From Ovis canadensis (taxonomy: Eukaryota > Chordata > Mammalia > Artiodactyla > Bovidae), in the NCBI RefSeq assembly GCF_042477335.2, contig NC_091246.1, positions 208,939,501 through 209,003,500 of the forward strand: DNA of 64,000 bases, in the 5' to 3' direction. A model generated the notes under the pieces. That model saw nothing but the letters and a program-made list of their open reading frames with translations, searched no databases and was not told where the DNA came from. A program made the position numbers and the translations under genes. Position 1 is the first letter of the stretch, and every line of letters begins with the position of its first letter. This document shows, piece after piece, positions 34,856-47,366 of this stretch.

Positions 34856-36725
34856 GGTTTTCCTTTTAAAAACAGATTTAAGACTAAGAGAGCACAGGAT
34901 CAGTGCCTTGCAAATGACAGGCTGAAGCCCTGAACCTCCCCACTCATCTTCAGTACGGCTCCATAGATGCCTGTGGTGGCTCATCCATTTCCTCCAAGCC
35001 AGGGATTGGGGGACGGGTGTAAACGCTCAAGTGCGACAATCTTTGGATCACGTGCTGGCCATGCAGTTTGTCAGTTGATCGACACTGAACTTAGCTTCCT
35101 CAACTGCACTATATGTCTAGTAATTCGTAGCCATTGTACAGATGTGAGCTTATGTAACAGTGGTACTGATTACTTACCAAGAACTGTGGGAGGTCCAGGC
35201 ATTCCGTTAAGTGCTCAATCTGTTTTATCTCCTGTAATTCTGCTCAGATAGCAATTTCAGAGCTGGGGCCTGAAGACTGGCAATTTAGAAACCTAATCAG
35301 TTAACCCTCAGATCAATCAAGTTGAGAGCCATGGGTGTGTACTAATGTTCAGACACTGATTAACCTTTCAGGGTTTTAGAGAGGCACAAAAACTTCATCC
35401 TGCCACTCACTAGCTGAAGATATTTGTCTAAGTCTTTCACCTCTCCAAACCTCAGCTTCCTTGCTCAAATGAGAGCAAAAATAGCATCCACTTCTGCGAA
35501 TTACTCAGAAGGTGAAATGAACCAGTTTGGGTGGTTATACATGTGGCACACACAGAATTTTTATGCTGTTAGCTGGTGCCTGTAGGCCGCCTCCTTCTTC
35601 TTAGGTGACCTTCTGACCTCTGCACATAGGTCATCATGTGAGTTTAAATTTAGCACTCTTCCATCCTCATGGTTCATTTCAAATCCTAAGTTTTGGGGGA
35701 AGGAATAGTGTGTTATGGTGGAAAAATCCTTGTTCTGGATCCAGCTGGACTGAGTTCGAATTCGTATATTCATTTGAGCCTCCGCTTCCTCCTTCATGAC
35801 ATGGGGGATCCTCTACATTGTTGGGAGAATGAGAAATAATTGATGTAAAGGTGCAACGTACAGGTATTGCATTATTATTGGTGTCGTAGTTTTAAAATCT
35901 AGAATATGTGAAAACAAAAAGGCAGAAAACTCTTTAAAAAATTCAAACAGTTAACAGAGGCAGAGGGTGGGGAGAGGGTGGAGGATGAAGAAAAGCTGGG
36001 GAGGTTCAGACTCCCAGAGGAGAGGTCTTCACATCACTGTCCCCTACCCCCAACACTCCCCTCCCCACCAGGGGCTCAGCACTGGACAAGGATGGTTACC
36101 CCTGCTTAGGGCTGGGCAGGACCCCACCCCCTTTTGGTGCTGAATTTCCTCACAACTCAGCTAGAGATCTGTTTGGACCCAGGAAGAGTTCTTGCCAGAT
36201 GATCCGGGGAGCTTGTCCACGGCTGCAGTGCTAAGATTCAGGCCACAGAACAGAGGAAGCATTTTTCTCTGCAGACCCCTTTCAAGCGAGAATGACATTT
36301 TACTGGCCACAGGCAGTCTCAAGTCTGTCTTTAAAAATTAGAGAGCTGATAAACACTAAATGCAGTGAGTAAAATACTTTCCAATAAAACACGTCCAGCT
36401 TCCTGGTTTTTAGTTTGCATGTTGACATGCAGTTTTAGTTGCATGTCTGTGGTCACCTCTGAATGTAGGGAAATTGGGCTTCGGTTCCTTTAAATAAGAA
36501 ACATTTTCTGTTCAAGTGAGTCACCTCAGTTTTCCAGCTTTCCAAATCAAGTTTATTTTCTAGTTCTCTCTCTTCAGGAATTTTCTTTCTCTCTTCCTGA
36601 AGACCAGAGTTTGCCCTTCTGCTGGAAGGCAATGGTTTCACAGGTTCTCTTTCTTTTATCTCAAGATTTTTTAAAGCCCTGTGGAATTTGGTAGCAAATT
36701 CTGAATGTAGAGAGGAGAGAACCAG
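34856..36725. other. Upstream flank of CASP8, no gene recognised
   Basis: About 1.9 kb without recognised repeats or coding exons. The minus ORF at 36,453-36,815 overlaps the CASP8 first-exon region and is taken as a chance frame. Proximal regulatory DNA of CASP8 could lie here. Confidence 0.4.
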
Positions 36726-36973
36726 GAAGTGAGTCTTCCAGGGGCAGGCATAAAAGCCTGGTGGAGGCATCGAAAGTAAAAGTAAACTTCTTCCTGGAGG
36801 CGTTTCCAACCCCACCTCCTGTCTCCCCCTCCCGCTTGCCTCATTTCCAGGGATTTATCTCCAGCTGGGTTTTAAGAACGAGCCTCAGTAATCCGACGTG
36901 TGAAGTTAGGCAGTGTGGGGTCTTGTTGTCGGGAGTTTGGTGGCTGGGATGTTGCCAGGACTGTGTGGAGCAG
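36726..36973 (+). promoter_or_regulatory. CASP8: CASP8 promoter-proximal first exon
   Basis: A G/C-richer block about 11.8 kb upstream of the CASP8 ATG ends in a strong splice donor (GGAGCAG|GTGAGT, donor at 36,974). Translated from 36,761 it gives EASKVKVNFFLEAFPTPPP. From memory this resembles the N-terminal extension of the human long CASP8 isoform (isoform G), whose exon lies in the equivalent place. Here the codon at the likely start is GTG and no in-frame ATG was seen just upstream, so the exon is probably untranslated. GAAAGTAAAAGTAAAC at 36,772-36,787 resembles an interferon-stimulated response element. The transcription start site is not determinable. Confidence 0.55.
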
Positions 36974-37404
36974 GTGAGTGCCTGGTGCCCAGTTGGCTTC
37001 TGGATGCCGCCTTTCTCACTCGAGGACTTCCCGGGGGAAGTCACCTCCCAGTCCTGCCAGAGTGCCAGGTTCTGAGTGGGTTCCTATCTGAACCACAGCC
37101 CCTGGCTTTGCTACTTTTTAATCTGAGGACGCGCCAGTTCCTCTGCTGCCTCGAGTATAGGTACACTGTCTGTCTCCTGCTGGTTTACTTTAGATTTCCC
37201 AGAAGACTTTATTTACTTTTTTATGTTTATTTTCTATACCACTTGTCCTGGGGCAGAGGGTTGAGTTGATCACTCAATCAGATCCCGATTCCCTATAAGC
37301 CCTTGGTCTTGGGGACCCATGGGCCCCCCGACCCTGCCCTGCTTTATCCATTTTCTTGGATCTCCCCACTCCCCAACCTATCTCCTATCCTCGCTAGCTC
37401 CCAT

Positions 37405-37618
37405 AGTGTGTGTGTTTGCTAGTCTTCAGTCATGTCCGACTCTTTTCAACCCTAGAATCTGTACCTGCCAGGCTTCTCTGCCCATGGGATTTTCCAGGCA
37501 AACATATTGGAATGGGTTGCCACTCCTGTCTCCCGGGGATCTTTGCAATCCAGGGATCAAAACTGCTTTTCCTGCATTGGCACTTGGATTCTTTTCCATT
37601 GAGCCACCCGAGAAGCCG
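37405..37618 (-). repeat. Bov-tA SINE in CASP8 intron 1
   Basis: Minus-strand Bov-tA from GTCTTCAGTCATGTCCGAC to TGAGCCACCCGAGAAGCC. Confidence 0.8.
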
Positions 37619-40600
37619 GCTCCCAAAGACAACCCTCCGCATCTTATGATACATATCCTTAATTGTTCTGTATCTTTGTGAAATGTACCATTGTTTTGTG
37701 TGTGTAAGCTATGTCTTAAACTCTGTGACCAGAGCAAGAAAATAATTTCTCTGTACCTCTGTTTCCTCATCATTAGTGGGATTAACACTCCCTCAACAGG
37801 TAGCTGTGAGGATTTATTTGATAATAACAGCTTTAGCCACTTGGTGACTGGTGTTGCTCTGTACCCAGTAAGTGTTAGCAATTATTATTACATGTTATAT
37901 ATTAGTATTCATATTGTAATTTGCTTGTTCTGTTTTTGACTTTTTATTTTTTATTTTTATTTTTTGCAAGTAAGCACTCTGTACTTTAAGTTCTATGTGT
38001 TTTGCCTGCTCCCACTTTGTAACCGCTGCTTATTATTCCATGACGGACAGTCTCTACAACTTATATAAGGGCTATAGAAGAACTGGCCCACCAAGAACTT
38101 GGCTGGCTCCAGCTTGCAAACCTTTGCCATTCTGATAGGTACAAAGTAGGTAGCTCATACCTGCGTTGTATTCCCCAGCTTAGTCATGAATTTGAGTATC
38201 ATTCGCACACTTTGGCCATCTGAGTACCTCTGTCAAGGAACTCTATAGTCAGATCCATTGTCTTTCGTCAGGGTTTCTTTTCCTTGTTGATCTGCAGGAG
38301 ACCTTTGTATATTCGAGGTATTTCTACTCCTGTGGCACAAACTGGAAACATGGACATGAAAGATGTGGTCCCTGCCTTTGTGAAGATCACAGCCTAGGAT
38401 AGGAACCAGCCATAAAACAGCAGGACAGATATTGGGTGGATGTATTTAGGAGGCTGCAAGAAAAGAGCAAGGGGGCACTTCCTGGGATAGGATTTAGCCA
38501 CTAACAGGTTTTCATTCTGTGGCTGCCTTCTCACTCGGAGTTCTCAGGGCAGAGTCAAGGGAAGTTAAGGGCACAAAAGGAACACAGAACCCTTACCTAG
38601 CTCTCTGCAGGTGGAGGGGCATTTTCAGCTATCTTGTTAATCCTCTCGGCTGTGAAATTTGCCCTCTGAAAGCTAATACTCCATTTGGGGAAAGAGAACA
38701 TGTAGTTTCAAAGAAGAGAGGTGTTTTTTTTTTTCTCTACTTTAATCATCAGAAAACAACTGATGAGAGCCAAAAGGCAGGGCTAAAGTAAGTTTTGTTC
38801 TCTGTTTTATCTCCAGGTCCCAGTCCATGGTGAGGGCCCTGGGATTTTATTTTTCCTTTGGTGAGTTTGGCTGGGCCTTTTGGGAGGAAACAATATGATT
38901 CTAGAGTTTTCTAGACCTAGACTGCTGAGGGTGAGATCTGGTGGTCTTGGGGTCATGGAGGTGATCTTGTATATGAATGTAGGTGGGGGAAACCATGAGA
39001 ATTTCTGTGGGGGTCAGTAGACCCTCTGAACCATAGTGAGGGCCCATAGTTCCAGAACTCAAGACCACTCAGGAGTGCTCAATGAGTATTACTGAAGGAA
39101 ACCATTGAAGTCTTAATAATGAACCCATAAAAATCTGTATATTTCTGAAAAGGAAAAGAAAGGGTTCTTAGCTATCATTCAGTTCCTTTTTCCTTTTGGA
39201 ATGTGGTACAGAAGCCCCGAAGAGAAAATGACCTGCCCAAAGTCACATAGCCAGAGGCAAGTCTCAGATGGCCAGCGTCCCCATCCAGCACCTACCTCTT
39301 ATTCCACGGGCTCCTTCTTGGAGATGAGGATGCGGGTGCTGCCTGGAGGCTGGCCTGCCTCACTCAGCCTATGGTGACTCAGGAGTTTTGAAAACAGGAA
39401 GTAAGCGAGCTACGCTGTTGGTTCTTCATTTGACTCTAATTCCTGTCTTAGATGTACTGAGAGAAGAGGCCCGTGAAGTGGCTGCTGCTGTGAAGGTTCC
39501 AGGATCCACCTCTGGTAAGATCTGATGGGACTTTGGAGAGGAAGGCCTTTGAATCTAGAACTCTCTAGGCTACTGAGAATGGGATCTGGCAGGTTCAAGG
39601 ACCCATAGGGTAATCCTAGTATTTGAGTGTAGATGAAGAAACTGGGAGAGTTAGCCGTGCCTCTGAAGGCCGTGGTGAGGGTTCAGAGATCCCAGATGTC
39701 CGTGCCCCTCCAGCTTTGGTAGATGATGCATTCCTGAGTTTTAGAGGGGGAATACTCCAAGTATATTCATCTGTACAGAGGCCTCACCCTTATGCCAGCC
39801 AGACTTATCGAAGAACAGAAACCAAAATTCAAATCTCAACTGACTTTGCTGCTGTAGCTACCCGTCTGTCGACCCACAGACCACCAACATAAACACACAC
39901 ACACCTAAACAGACACACATAGAAACACACACACACAGTGCTAAACACTCAATTGTTTATTTATTTATCTTTGCGGGATGGGGGTGGGGGGATTAAAAGG
40001 GTAAAGAACAGTACAGGGAATAATATAATGGCAATAGATTGATAATCAGTATTTGTGGAGTTAACCATTCATAGGTGGAATTATGAATTTCATTCCAGCA
40101 TTGGTTTGGAAATGTGAGATTAAGCATTTACAGGTGAAGTTATACATTCGTTCAGTTTGGTAGGTTTTAAATTTGGCTGGAATGTGGATACCTTTTCTGG
40201 GCTGTGTGATAGTGCTGGCTGGGGCCCTGCAGTGAACAGTGCTTGTGTGGGTCTCTGGCAGGTTCTGGGTGAATCCCAATTTGGAGTGGGAATCCTGATT
40301 CGGAATGGGAACCCCAATTCGGAGTGATCCTCCTGGACTGGAGGGAATGGCCATCCTATTACCTAGGGCTTTCAGGCCTGAGACTAACTTTCCAGTACTC
40401 TTAAGCTGTGAATGAGACACAGACTTTTGTCTCAGAAGAGGAATACAAATTTTGGGTTTATTTTCTCCAGCTTTGAGGTAGTTTTTCATTAGACTGAGAG
40501 AGCTAAGATGCTGCTAGAATATTGTTAGAAGGATTGTTTGTGATTAGATGAGATTTATTTGCAATTTAATTGTGGTGTAACAGGCAGTGCTAATTTGGGA

Positions 40601-40745
40601 CTCTGGGATGAGGTGCTGAGGTTTAAATCCAGGCTCCAGCGCATACCAGCTTGGTTGTAAGGTTCTGATCTTCTCTCTGCTTTAGTGGATTTGTTAAGAA
40701 TTTTTGTTTGTTGTTTCTTTGGGGGGTTTCTTTAAGAATTCTAAA
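37619..40745. other. CASP8 5' intron, mostly unique sequence
   Basis: No coding exon is supported. The stretch contains an imperfect duplication (about 38,880-39,060 and 39,540-39,700) and a CA-rich stretch (39,891-39,940). Splice-like signals at 38,818 (CCAG), 38,861 (GGTGAGT), 39,451 (TTAG) and 39,513 (GGTAAGA) could mark alternative non-coding exons, but no protein or transcript evidence is available. Confidence 0.4.
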
Positions 40746-40810
40746 GACTGTATAGTCCATGGGTTCACAAAGAGTTAGACATGACTGAGTGACTTTCACT
40801 TCACTTCACT
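40746..40810 (+). repeat. Bov-tA SINE 3' fragment
   Basis: Only the SINE end remains: GACTGTATAGTCCATGGG to AGACATGACTGAGTGACTTTCACTTC. Confidence 0.7.
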
Positions 40811-42083
40811 TAGTCTTTTAAAATTTTAAGTAATTCATAATCTTTAAAAATATTTTGATTATGTGTCTTTATTAAATTTCTTCACTGGCTTCCAACTGCA
40901 ATTAGAATAAAATCTAAATCTTTGCAGGGTCTGTCACTAAGCCTCTTGAGATGCTCTAATCTGGGCCTGATACCTCTCACTAGTTTATTTCTGAACTGAT
41001 TTTTCATGGTAATAAAGTGAAGACGATAATAGCAATTTCTAGAGAGGATTGCAGTAAATGAGACAAGAAAAATATTTTTATGTTTATATCGTTATATGTT
41101 ATAAACATTTATATATCATAATACAAACATTTGGCTATATAAAAATACTTTGGGGCACACATTATAAAAATAATAGATATAGTTACATATCATATAATAC
41201 AAATATATGTATGTGGGCTTATTACTTAGATATTGTATAATTGAAAGTAAAAGAAAACTTCTGAAGGCCTTTCCATTCCCACCCCTCTCCTCTATCTTGC
41301 ATGCAATATAAATCAATATATTCAAATTGATATATTCTACATATGTATATGCATACATTATATATGCATATATGTGAATAAAATTGGGAAAGAACCCACA
41401 AATGTGACCCCAAAATTACTTCTAAATTTTTCCAAGTGGTATTTTTCTTTTAAAAGTTCTCTAAGGAAAAAGTGTTACTTTTACTACTTTAGGATGAGAA
41501 AAATAGAGCAATGACTATTCTTTTTAAAATATTACTCTAATAAAGTTTCTGGCTTATGAGCTCATGCAATAAAGCCAGGTCCCATAAAAAAAAAGTGCCT
41601 TTTAGTTCCTCTTCCTACAGATCTTAATCTAGAGGTGGCCCGTGGTTAATGGTATAAAATCTGGAGCAGGTAATAGTGCTTCCCAGGTACTACGAGCAGA
41701 GAGATGGGTGACCTAAACAAAGACAATATTATACCACAACGTGTTTTGGAAAACCTGGGTCAGGAAAGAAGCCTCACCAGTACTTTCCCTACTAAGTGTC
41801 CATTTTAATGTGATGTAAAAATCACTTAGAAAGCACTGCCAAGCTATTACAAAGAAAATGAAATGACCTGGTTATAGAGGACAGGAGCCAATCATGTTAT
41901 ATTCAAACTCATGTCATTCTGGCTTTGGATTGGAATTTTTTTGTATGTCAGAAAGTGCTATTGAATATGTAACAAAAGCCTTAAAAAGCTTTATGTCTTT
42001 CATCTCAATAATGCTATTTCTAAGAAATTATTCTAATAAAATAATCAGAGTTGCATTGGAGATTTGTATTGTAAGATCATCCT
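40811..42083. other. A+T-rich intronic sequence
   Basis: AT-rich DNA with ATATAT-type stretches around 41,080-41,380. No exon or clear repeat family was recognised. Confidence 0.4.
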
Positions 42084-42091
42084 AAATGTCA

Positions 42092-42218
42092 TCACTGACT
42101 CAATGGACATGAGTTTGAGCAAGTTCCAGGAGATGTGAAGAACAGGGAAGCCTGGCATGCTGCAGTCCACAGGGTTGCAAAGAGTCGGACACGACTAAGC
42201 AACTGAACAACAACAAAA
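42092..42218 (+). mobile_element. Bov-B 3' end fragment with target-site duplication
   Basis: Plus-strand Bov-B terminus of about 125 bp, ending GCAACTGAACAACAAC plus an A-run. AAATGTCATCA at 42,084-42,094 is repeated at 42,219-42,229. Confidence 0.8.
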
Positions 42219-42463
42219 AAATGTCATCAGAGACTGGTTAGATAAATTATTGCCTATGTGTATGATTAGATAACTTACAGATTTTCAAATCCATGTTGTG
42301 GGAAAAAAACACGTCAAGTTGTACTTATAATATTATCAGTGGAAAAATACACTTATACCTCAGAAGTACAGTGTGTTCAAATAGGAGGGAAAATGTATAA
42401 ACAGTACTAAAATATTTGGTAGGAAAGACAGTAAAATATTATTAGGTAGTTATCTTTGTTTTT

Positions 42464-42744
42464 CTAAAAAGTTTCTTGTTTATCTGTTTGCTTTTGGTCG
42501 CGCTGGGTCTTCACTGCTGCCTTGGGCTTTCTCCAGTTGCGGCGAGTGGGGACTACTCTCCAGTTGCGGTGTGCTGGCTTCGCATTGCTATTGCAGGCCG
42601 CAGGCTCTAGGTTCGCGGGCTAGTAGTTGCGTTGCACAGGCTCAGTTGCTCTGAGGCATGTGGAGTCTTCCTGGACCGGGGATGGAACCTGTGTCCTCTG
42701 CATTGGCAGGCAGATTCTTATCTACTGTACCACCAGGGAAGTCC
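42464..42744 (-). repeat. CHR-type SINE with target-site duplication
   Basis: A minus-strand cetartiodactyl SINE (TTTTGGTCGCGCTGGGTC to CACCAGGGAAGTCC). TATCTTTGTTTTT at 42,451-42,463 recurs at 42,745-42,757. Confidence 0.88.
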
Positions 42745-42839
42745 TATCTTTGTTTTTTATTTTAAGTTTTTTTAAAAATCGAAGTGTAGTTGATTTTCAA
42801 TATTGTGTTAATTTCTGCTTCACAGCTAGTGACTCCGTC

Positions 42840-42883
42840 ACACACGCACATGCGCACGCGCACACACACACACACACACACAT
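42840..42883. repeat. (CA)n microsatellite
   Basis: CACACGCACATGCGCACGCG followed by about ten CA units. This is a likely polymorphic site inside the L1. Confidence 0.8.
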
Positions 42884-43460
42884 CATTTTTTTCAATATTC
42901 TTTTCCATTATGCTTTATCATAGGATACTGAATATAGTTCTCAGTGCTGTACAGCAGGACCTTGTTGTTTATCCATTCCATTTATAGGAGCTTACATCTG
43001 TTAACTGCAACCTCCCGCTTCATCTCTGCCCCTTACCCCCTCTCCCTTGGCAACCACAAGCCTGTTTCTGTTTCATAAATCCGTTTCATTTGTCCTATTT
43101 TAGATTCCATAGATAAGTGATATCATATCTTATTCATCATTCTCTTTCTGATTTACTTCACTTAGTACGACAATGTCTGATTGCTGTAAATTATATTATT
43201 TCATTATTTTTTATAGCTGTGATATTTCATTGTATATATATACCAGATCTTCTTTATTTGTTCATCTGTTGATGGACACTTAGGTTGCTTCCATGTGTTG
43301 GCTATTGTGAATAGTGCTGTTATGAACATAGGAGTGAATGTATCCTTTTGGATTAGAGGTTTTGTCTGGATATATGCCCAGGAGTGGACTTGCTAGATTA
43401 TATGGTAATTCTATTTTTAGTTTTCTGAGAAACTTCCATACTATTTTCCATACTGGCTGT

Positions 43461-43672
43461 GAGTGAGTGAAGTCGCTCAGTCGTGTTCGACTCTTCGCGA
43501 CCCCTTGGACTGTAGCCCACCAGGCTCCTCCATCCATGGAATTTTCTAGGCAAGAGTACTGGAGTGGGTTGCCATTTCCTTCTCCAGGGGATCTTCCCGA
43601 CCCGGGGATTGAACCCAGGTCTCCCTCATTGCAGGCAGATGCTTTACCATCTGAGCTACCAGGGAATCCCAT
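43461..43672 (-). repeat. Bov-tA SINE in L1
   Basis: Minus-strand Bov-tA from GAGTGAGTGAAGTCGCTCAG to GAGCTACCAGGGAATCCC. Short flanking repeats TGGCTGT (about 43,453 and 43,676) mark the insertion into L1. Confidence 0.85.
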
Positions 43673-43696
43673 TAGTGGCTGTACCAACTTACATTC

Positions 43697-43975
43697 AGAT
43701 AAGGCACTGGCAACCCACTCCAGTACTCTTGCCTGGAAAATCCCATGGATGGAGAAGCCTGGTAGGCTGCAGTCCATGGGGTTGTGAAGAGTCAGACGCA
43801 ACTGAGCGACGTCACTTTCACTTTTCACTTTCATGCATTGGAGAAGGAAATGGCAACCCACTCCAGTATTCTTGCCTGGAGAATCCCAGGGACAGCAAGG
43901 CCTGGTGGGCTCCCGTCTATGGGGTCGCACAGAGTTGGTCACGACTGAAGCGACTTAGCAGCAGCAGCAGCAGCA
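43697..43975 (+). repeat. Bov-A2 dimeric SINE in L1, (CAG)n tail
   Basis: Two plus-strand Bov-A monomers end in GACTTAGCAGCAGCAGCAGC. They are flanked by ACATTC on both sides (about 43,691 and 43,976), after which L1 text continues (TCACCAACAGTGTAGGAAGG). Confidence 0.85.
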
Positions 43976-44440
43976 ACATTCTCACCAACAGTGTAGGAAG
44001 GTTCTCTTTTCTCTACATCCTTTCCAGGATTTGTTATTTATAGAGTTTTTAGTGATGGCAGTTCTGGCTGGTGTAAGGGGTACCTCATTGTAGTTTTGAT
44101 TTGCATTTTCTCTAATAATTAACGATGTCGAGCATCTTTTCATGTGCCTATTGGCTATTTCTATTTCTCCTTTGGAGAAATGTCTCTCTGGGTCTTCTGA
44201 CCATTTTATAGTTGGGGTTTTTGCTGTTGTTGAACTGTATGAACTGTTTGTATATTTTGGAAATTAAGCCCTTGTCAGTTACATCATTGGTACATAGTTT
44301 CTCCTATTCTGTAGATTGTCTTTTCATTTTGTTTTTGGTTTCCTTTGCTGTACAAAAGTTTGTAAGCTTGATTAGGTCCCATTTGATAATTTTTGTTTTT
44401 ATTTCTATTGCCTTGGGAGACTGAAAACATTGGTACAATT

Positions 44441-46713
44441 TATGTCTGAAATGTTTTGATTAGGGCTTTTAACTTTGGATGATAGAATTATGGGTGATTT
44501 TTATTCTTTTATCTTTCTTGTATTTTCTAAGATGAATACAAAAAGCATTGTTATCATAGTCAGAAAATCATATCAGAAAATAATTGTTATAATATCAGAA
44601 AACAACTGCAGAGGGGAAAAAAGGAGATTCTGCTTTCATTTGATTCTGTGGTTGATTTTATTCTGTAAAATGATATTTTAGCAATGGTTAGAACTGGTTA
44701 AAAGATCTAAGGACACTGGACTTAATGATACTAAGCAGAGCTGGACCCAGTTCATATCCTTTCCAGATTCATATACTGGAATAAAAATAGAACTTTAAGT
44801 AGAGCTTTTAATTTAAGTTCATGTACATTTTGCATAAGTAACACACGCAAATGGTAAAGATTCACACTGTGCAAAGGGTATAGCATGTAAAGTAAGTCTC
44901 TTCCTGTCCACATCCGGGCCTCCCCCAAACCCAGACCTCTAGTTTCTCTCCTCTCAGGCACCCAATGTATTTTCTTCAAAGATCTGTGAACACAAAAACT
45001 AGGCACTTTATGAGTTTGGTATGTCACTTTCCAGAATTTCTGTATCTTTTTTTTTTTCTGCTTTTATAAGTATGTCTATAATCACTGAAAATCTAATTGT
45101 ATTGTTTGAGTGTTTCTGAAAAGTAGCTATATGATTCTTGGTTATTATATCTTCACTGACATAACACATCTTAAATATCTATGCATTTTAATTTCAGAAG
45201 GTGGAGGACATCTTCTTAAGTGCTGCACAACTTTCTGTGTGTGACCATACTGTAGTTGACTTAGCCATTCCTTTATTGGAGGACTTTTGGAATGTTTCTA
45301 GTTGTTCAAGCTTACATATCATGCTGTCGATATGTACAAACCCTGTAGAGCACATGTGTGCTCCGATAGAGTGTGATTTAAGGAATGAACTCACTAGTCT
45401 GTTCCCTGGAATGTCCAGCAGTTTTATTTGTTGAACTTTGAATTTATGCTTTTAGGTGCTGGCCAAATATTTAAGATATCAAAATATTTTTATGATAATT
45501 GATTGCTTTTGCAGTGAATGATCTAGGCTCTGCAGTCTTTATGAATCCAATGTAAAACAAAATGCATCTTCCCAAGAAACTGTCCCTACAGTTCCCTAAT
45601 CAAGAAAACACTTTGTCTAAACAGTAATGCCAGCTCTAGACCAAAAGTGTGAAAAAAAGTTTTGCCATGATTCCAATTCTAAAAAAAGAAATAATCAGAG
45701 GTATGCCCAGGATATATGAAAAAGTCCCTCAGTGCAATATCATTTTAACAGTAAAAAAACAGAAAATTGCTTAAAATAAATTTTATTTTCACATGCTGGA
45801 ATTCAAGAAATATTTAAAATATGCCAAAGAAGAATGTTTATGGTAAGAGTAAACGTTCACTCTAATTATTAAGTGGATTTAAAAAAACCCAGGTGTACAT
45901 GTTTGTTTTTTATATAAATGTATCTTTATGTGCATGTGATGTATGATAATGACAACTGTGAACATGTTATAATTTATTATATTTTCAATTTTTACCCTTC
46001 CCCCTCAAAAAAACCCCACTGTTCTATAATCAGCATTGGGAGGTTGGAAGTGTTTTTAAAAAGAAAAGCTAAAAAGCTTCAAAATCTTTAGGGTTACTTT
46101 AAAAGAAATTATTTTTCTGTGGGCCACTTTTAAAAAATACTAAAATTTATCTTAATGTTTCTATTTTAGTATCTGATGTACAAAATACACAGGTCCTGGT
46201 TCACTCTATCAGCCCTCAAGTGATAGTGAGGATTCGTGGTTTCATCCAAGAATGTCAGTGAATGCAGGGAGCTTAAAAATTCAGGAGCCTTGCTTCAGGG
46301 AGGAAAGAGATCCAAACAGGTTAAGATTAGTTGATGTCAAGCAAAATGCCCAGGGGCACAGAGTCTGTGGGAACAAGCAAGTGATGGAGCTGAGGTTAAA
46401 GGTTTTCTAGTTCAAGGTTTGCAGACAGTAGCCCTGAGGTAAGGGAGTATTTGAGTAAGCCTTCAAGGAAAAGTTCTTTAACTATGGAGAGGTTGAAAAT
46501 TGCTGCTTCCAACTGGTTTCCAGTGAAGAGGCAGGAAAATTAGGAGGGTAAGAGAAGTGTTCAGGTTACATGAACACTTATAACCACCTGCTGTGGGGCC
46601 GGTAGTGTCCAGCCCCACAGCCAAGGTGTTTCCCTTCTTTCAGGTAAACATGCCTTTATTCAGTAGTTGTTGGTCGTTACTCTGCAAACATTATAGGTGT
46701 TACATACTCAAAG
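44441..46713. other. CASP8 5' intron, no exon recognised
   Basis: About 2.3 kb of AT-rich, mostly unrecognised sequence. Old L1 or DNA transposon debris may be present near 45,040-45,430, but I cannot assign a family. ORFs are short and unsupported. Confidence 0.35.
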
Positions 46714-46930
46714 TGGGGCTTCCCTGGTTGCTCAGAAGGTAAAGAATCTACCTGCAGTACAGGAGGCTTGGGTTTGATCCCTTGTTTGGGAAGATCCCCT
46801 GGAGAAGGGAATGGCTACCCACTGCAGTATTCTTGCCTGGGAAATCCCATGGACAGAGGAACCTGGAGGGCTACAGTCCATGAGGTGGCAAAGAGACAGA
46901 CATGTCTGAGCGACTATCACTTTCACTTTC
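46714..46930 (+). repeat. Bov-tA SINE
   Basis: The head GGGGCTTCCCTGGTTGCTCAG and the end ACATGTCTGAGCGACTATCACTTTC are both present. Intronic. Confidence 0.85.
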
Positions 46931-47366
46931 TTTCATACTCACAACACTGCAGGAGAGGTTGTTCTTTTGATCTCACCTTACAGAGGAGAATTTCACCCTA
47001 AGAGGCTCTGAACTGCCCAGGCCTGGGCCAGGCCCACCGTGGGTTCTGGTCTAAGTTCTGTCTGACCCCACAGCCCCACTGCCTAGACACTTAGGTGCTG
47101 GTGAGATGCCTGGCTTTGACGGTGACCGTGTAGCCCGCCTCGTGTAGTTATGTCCCAGTCTTGTTACTATGCTGTGTCTGACACGAACCCTGCTCCAAGG
47201 GTTCCTTGTGCCTAGAATATAGGCTTATCAGAGCAGGGAAGGTGAAGGAGAAATCCACGGTGACTCAAGGGGCTCAAGGGGGAAAACTCCAGATTCAGGG
47301 CTACTTGTGTGAAGCCTGTCTGTGGTTTCCTGAAACACTACCCTCTCCCTTTCTTACCTGCTCAAA
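46931..47366. other. CASP8 5' intron, no feature recognised
   Basis: Intronic sequence with no recognised repeat. Confidence 0.35.

Larger units (their letters stand above)
42760..44440 (-). mobile_element. L1 LINE 3' region with nested SINEs
   Basis: Minus-strand L1 3'UTR and ORF2 end (GTTGATTTTCAATATTGTG; GATGGACACTTAGGTTGC near 43,272; TAATTAACGATGTCGAGC). A Bov-tA (43,461-43,672) and a Bov-A2 (43,697-43,975) interrupt it. A CA repeat (42,840-42,883) lies in its 3' part. The youngest-looking portion resembles ruminant L1. Confidence 0.8.

Noticed and set aside
1-35000. Possible CASP10 or CFLAR exons upstream of CASP8
   Set aside because: These genes neighbour CASP8 in mammals, but no death-effector or caspase-like exon was recognised in the left part of the window.
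36453-36815. Minus ORF of 120 codons upstream of CASP8
   Set aside because: It overlaps the CASP8 first exon antisense, has no recognised domain and no splice context.
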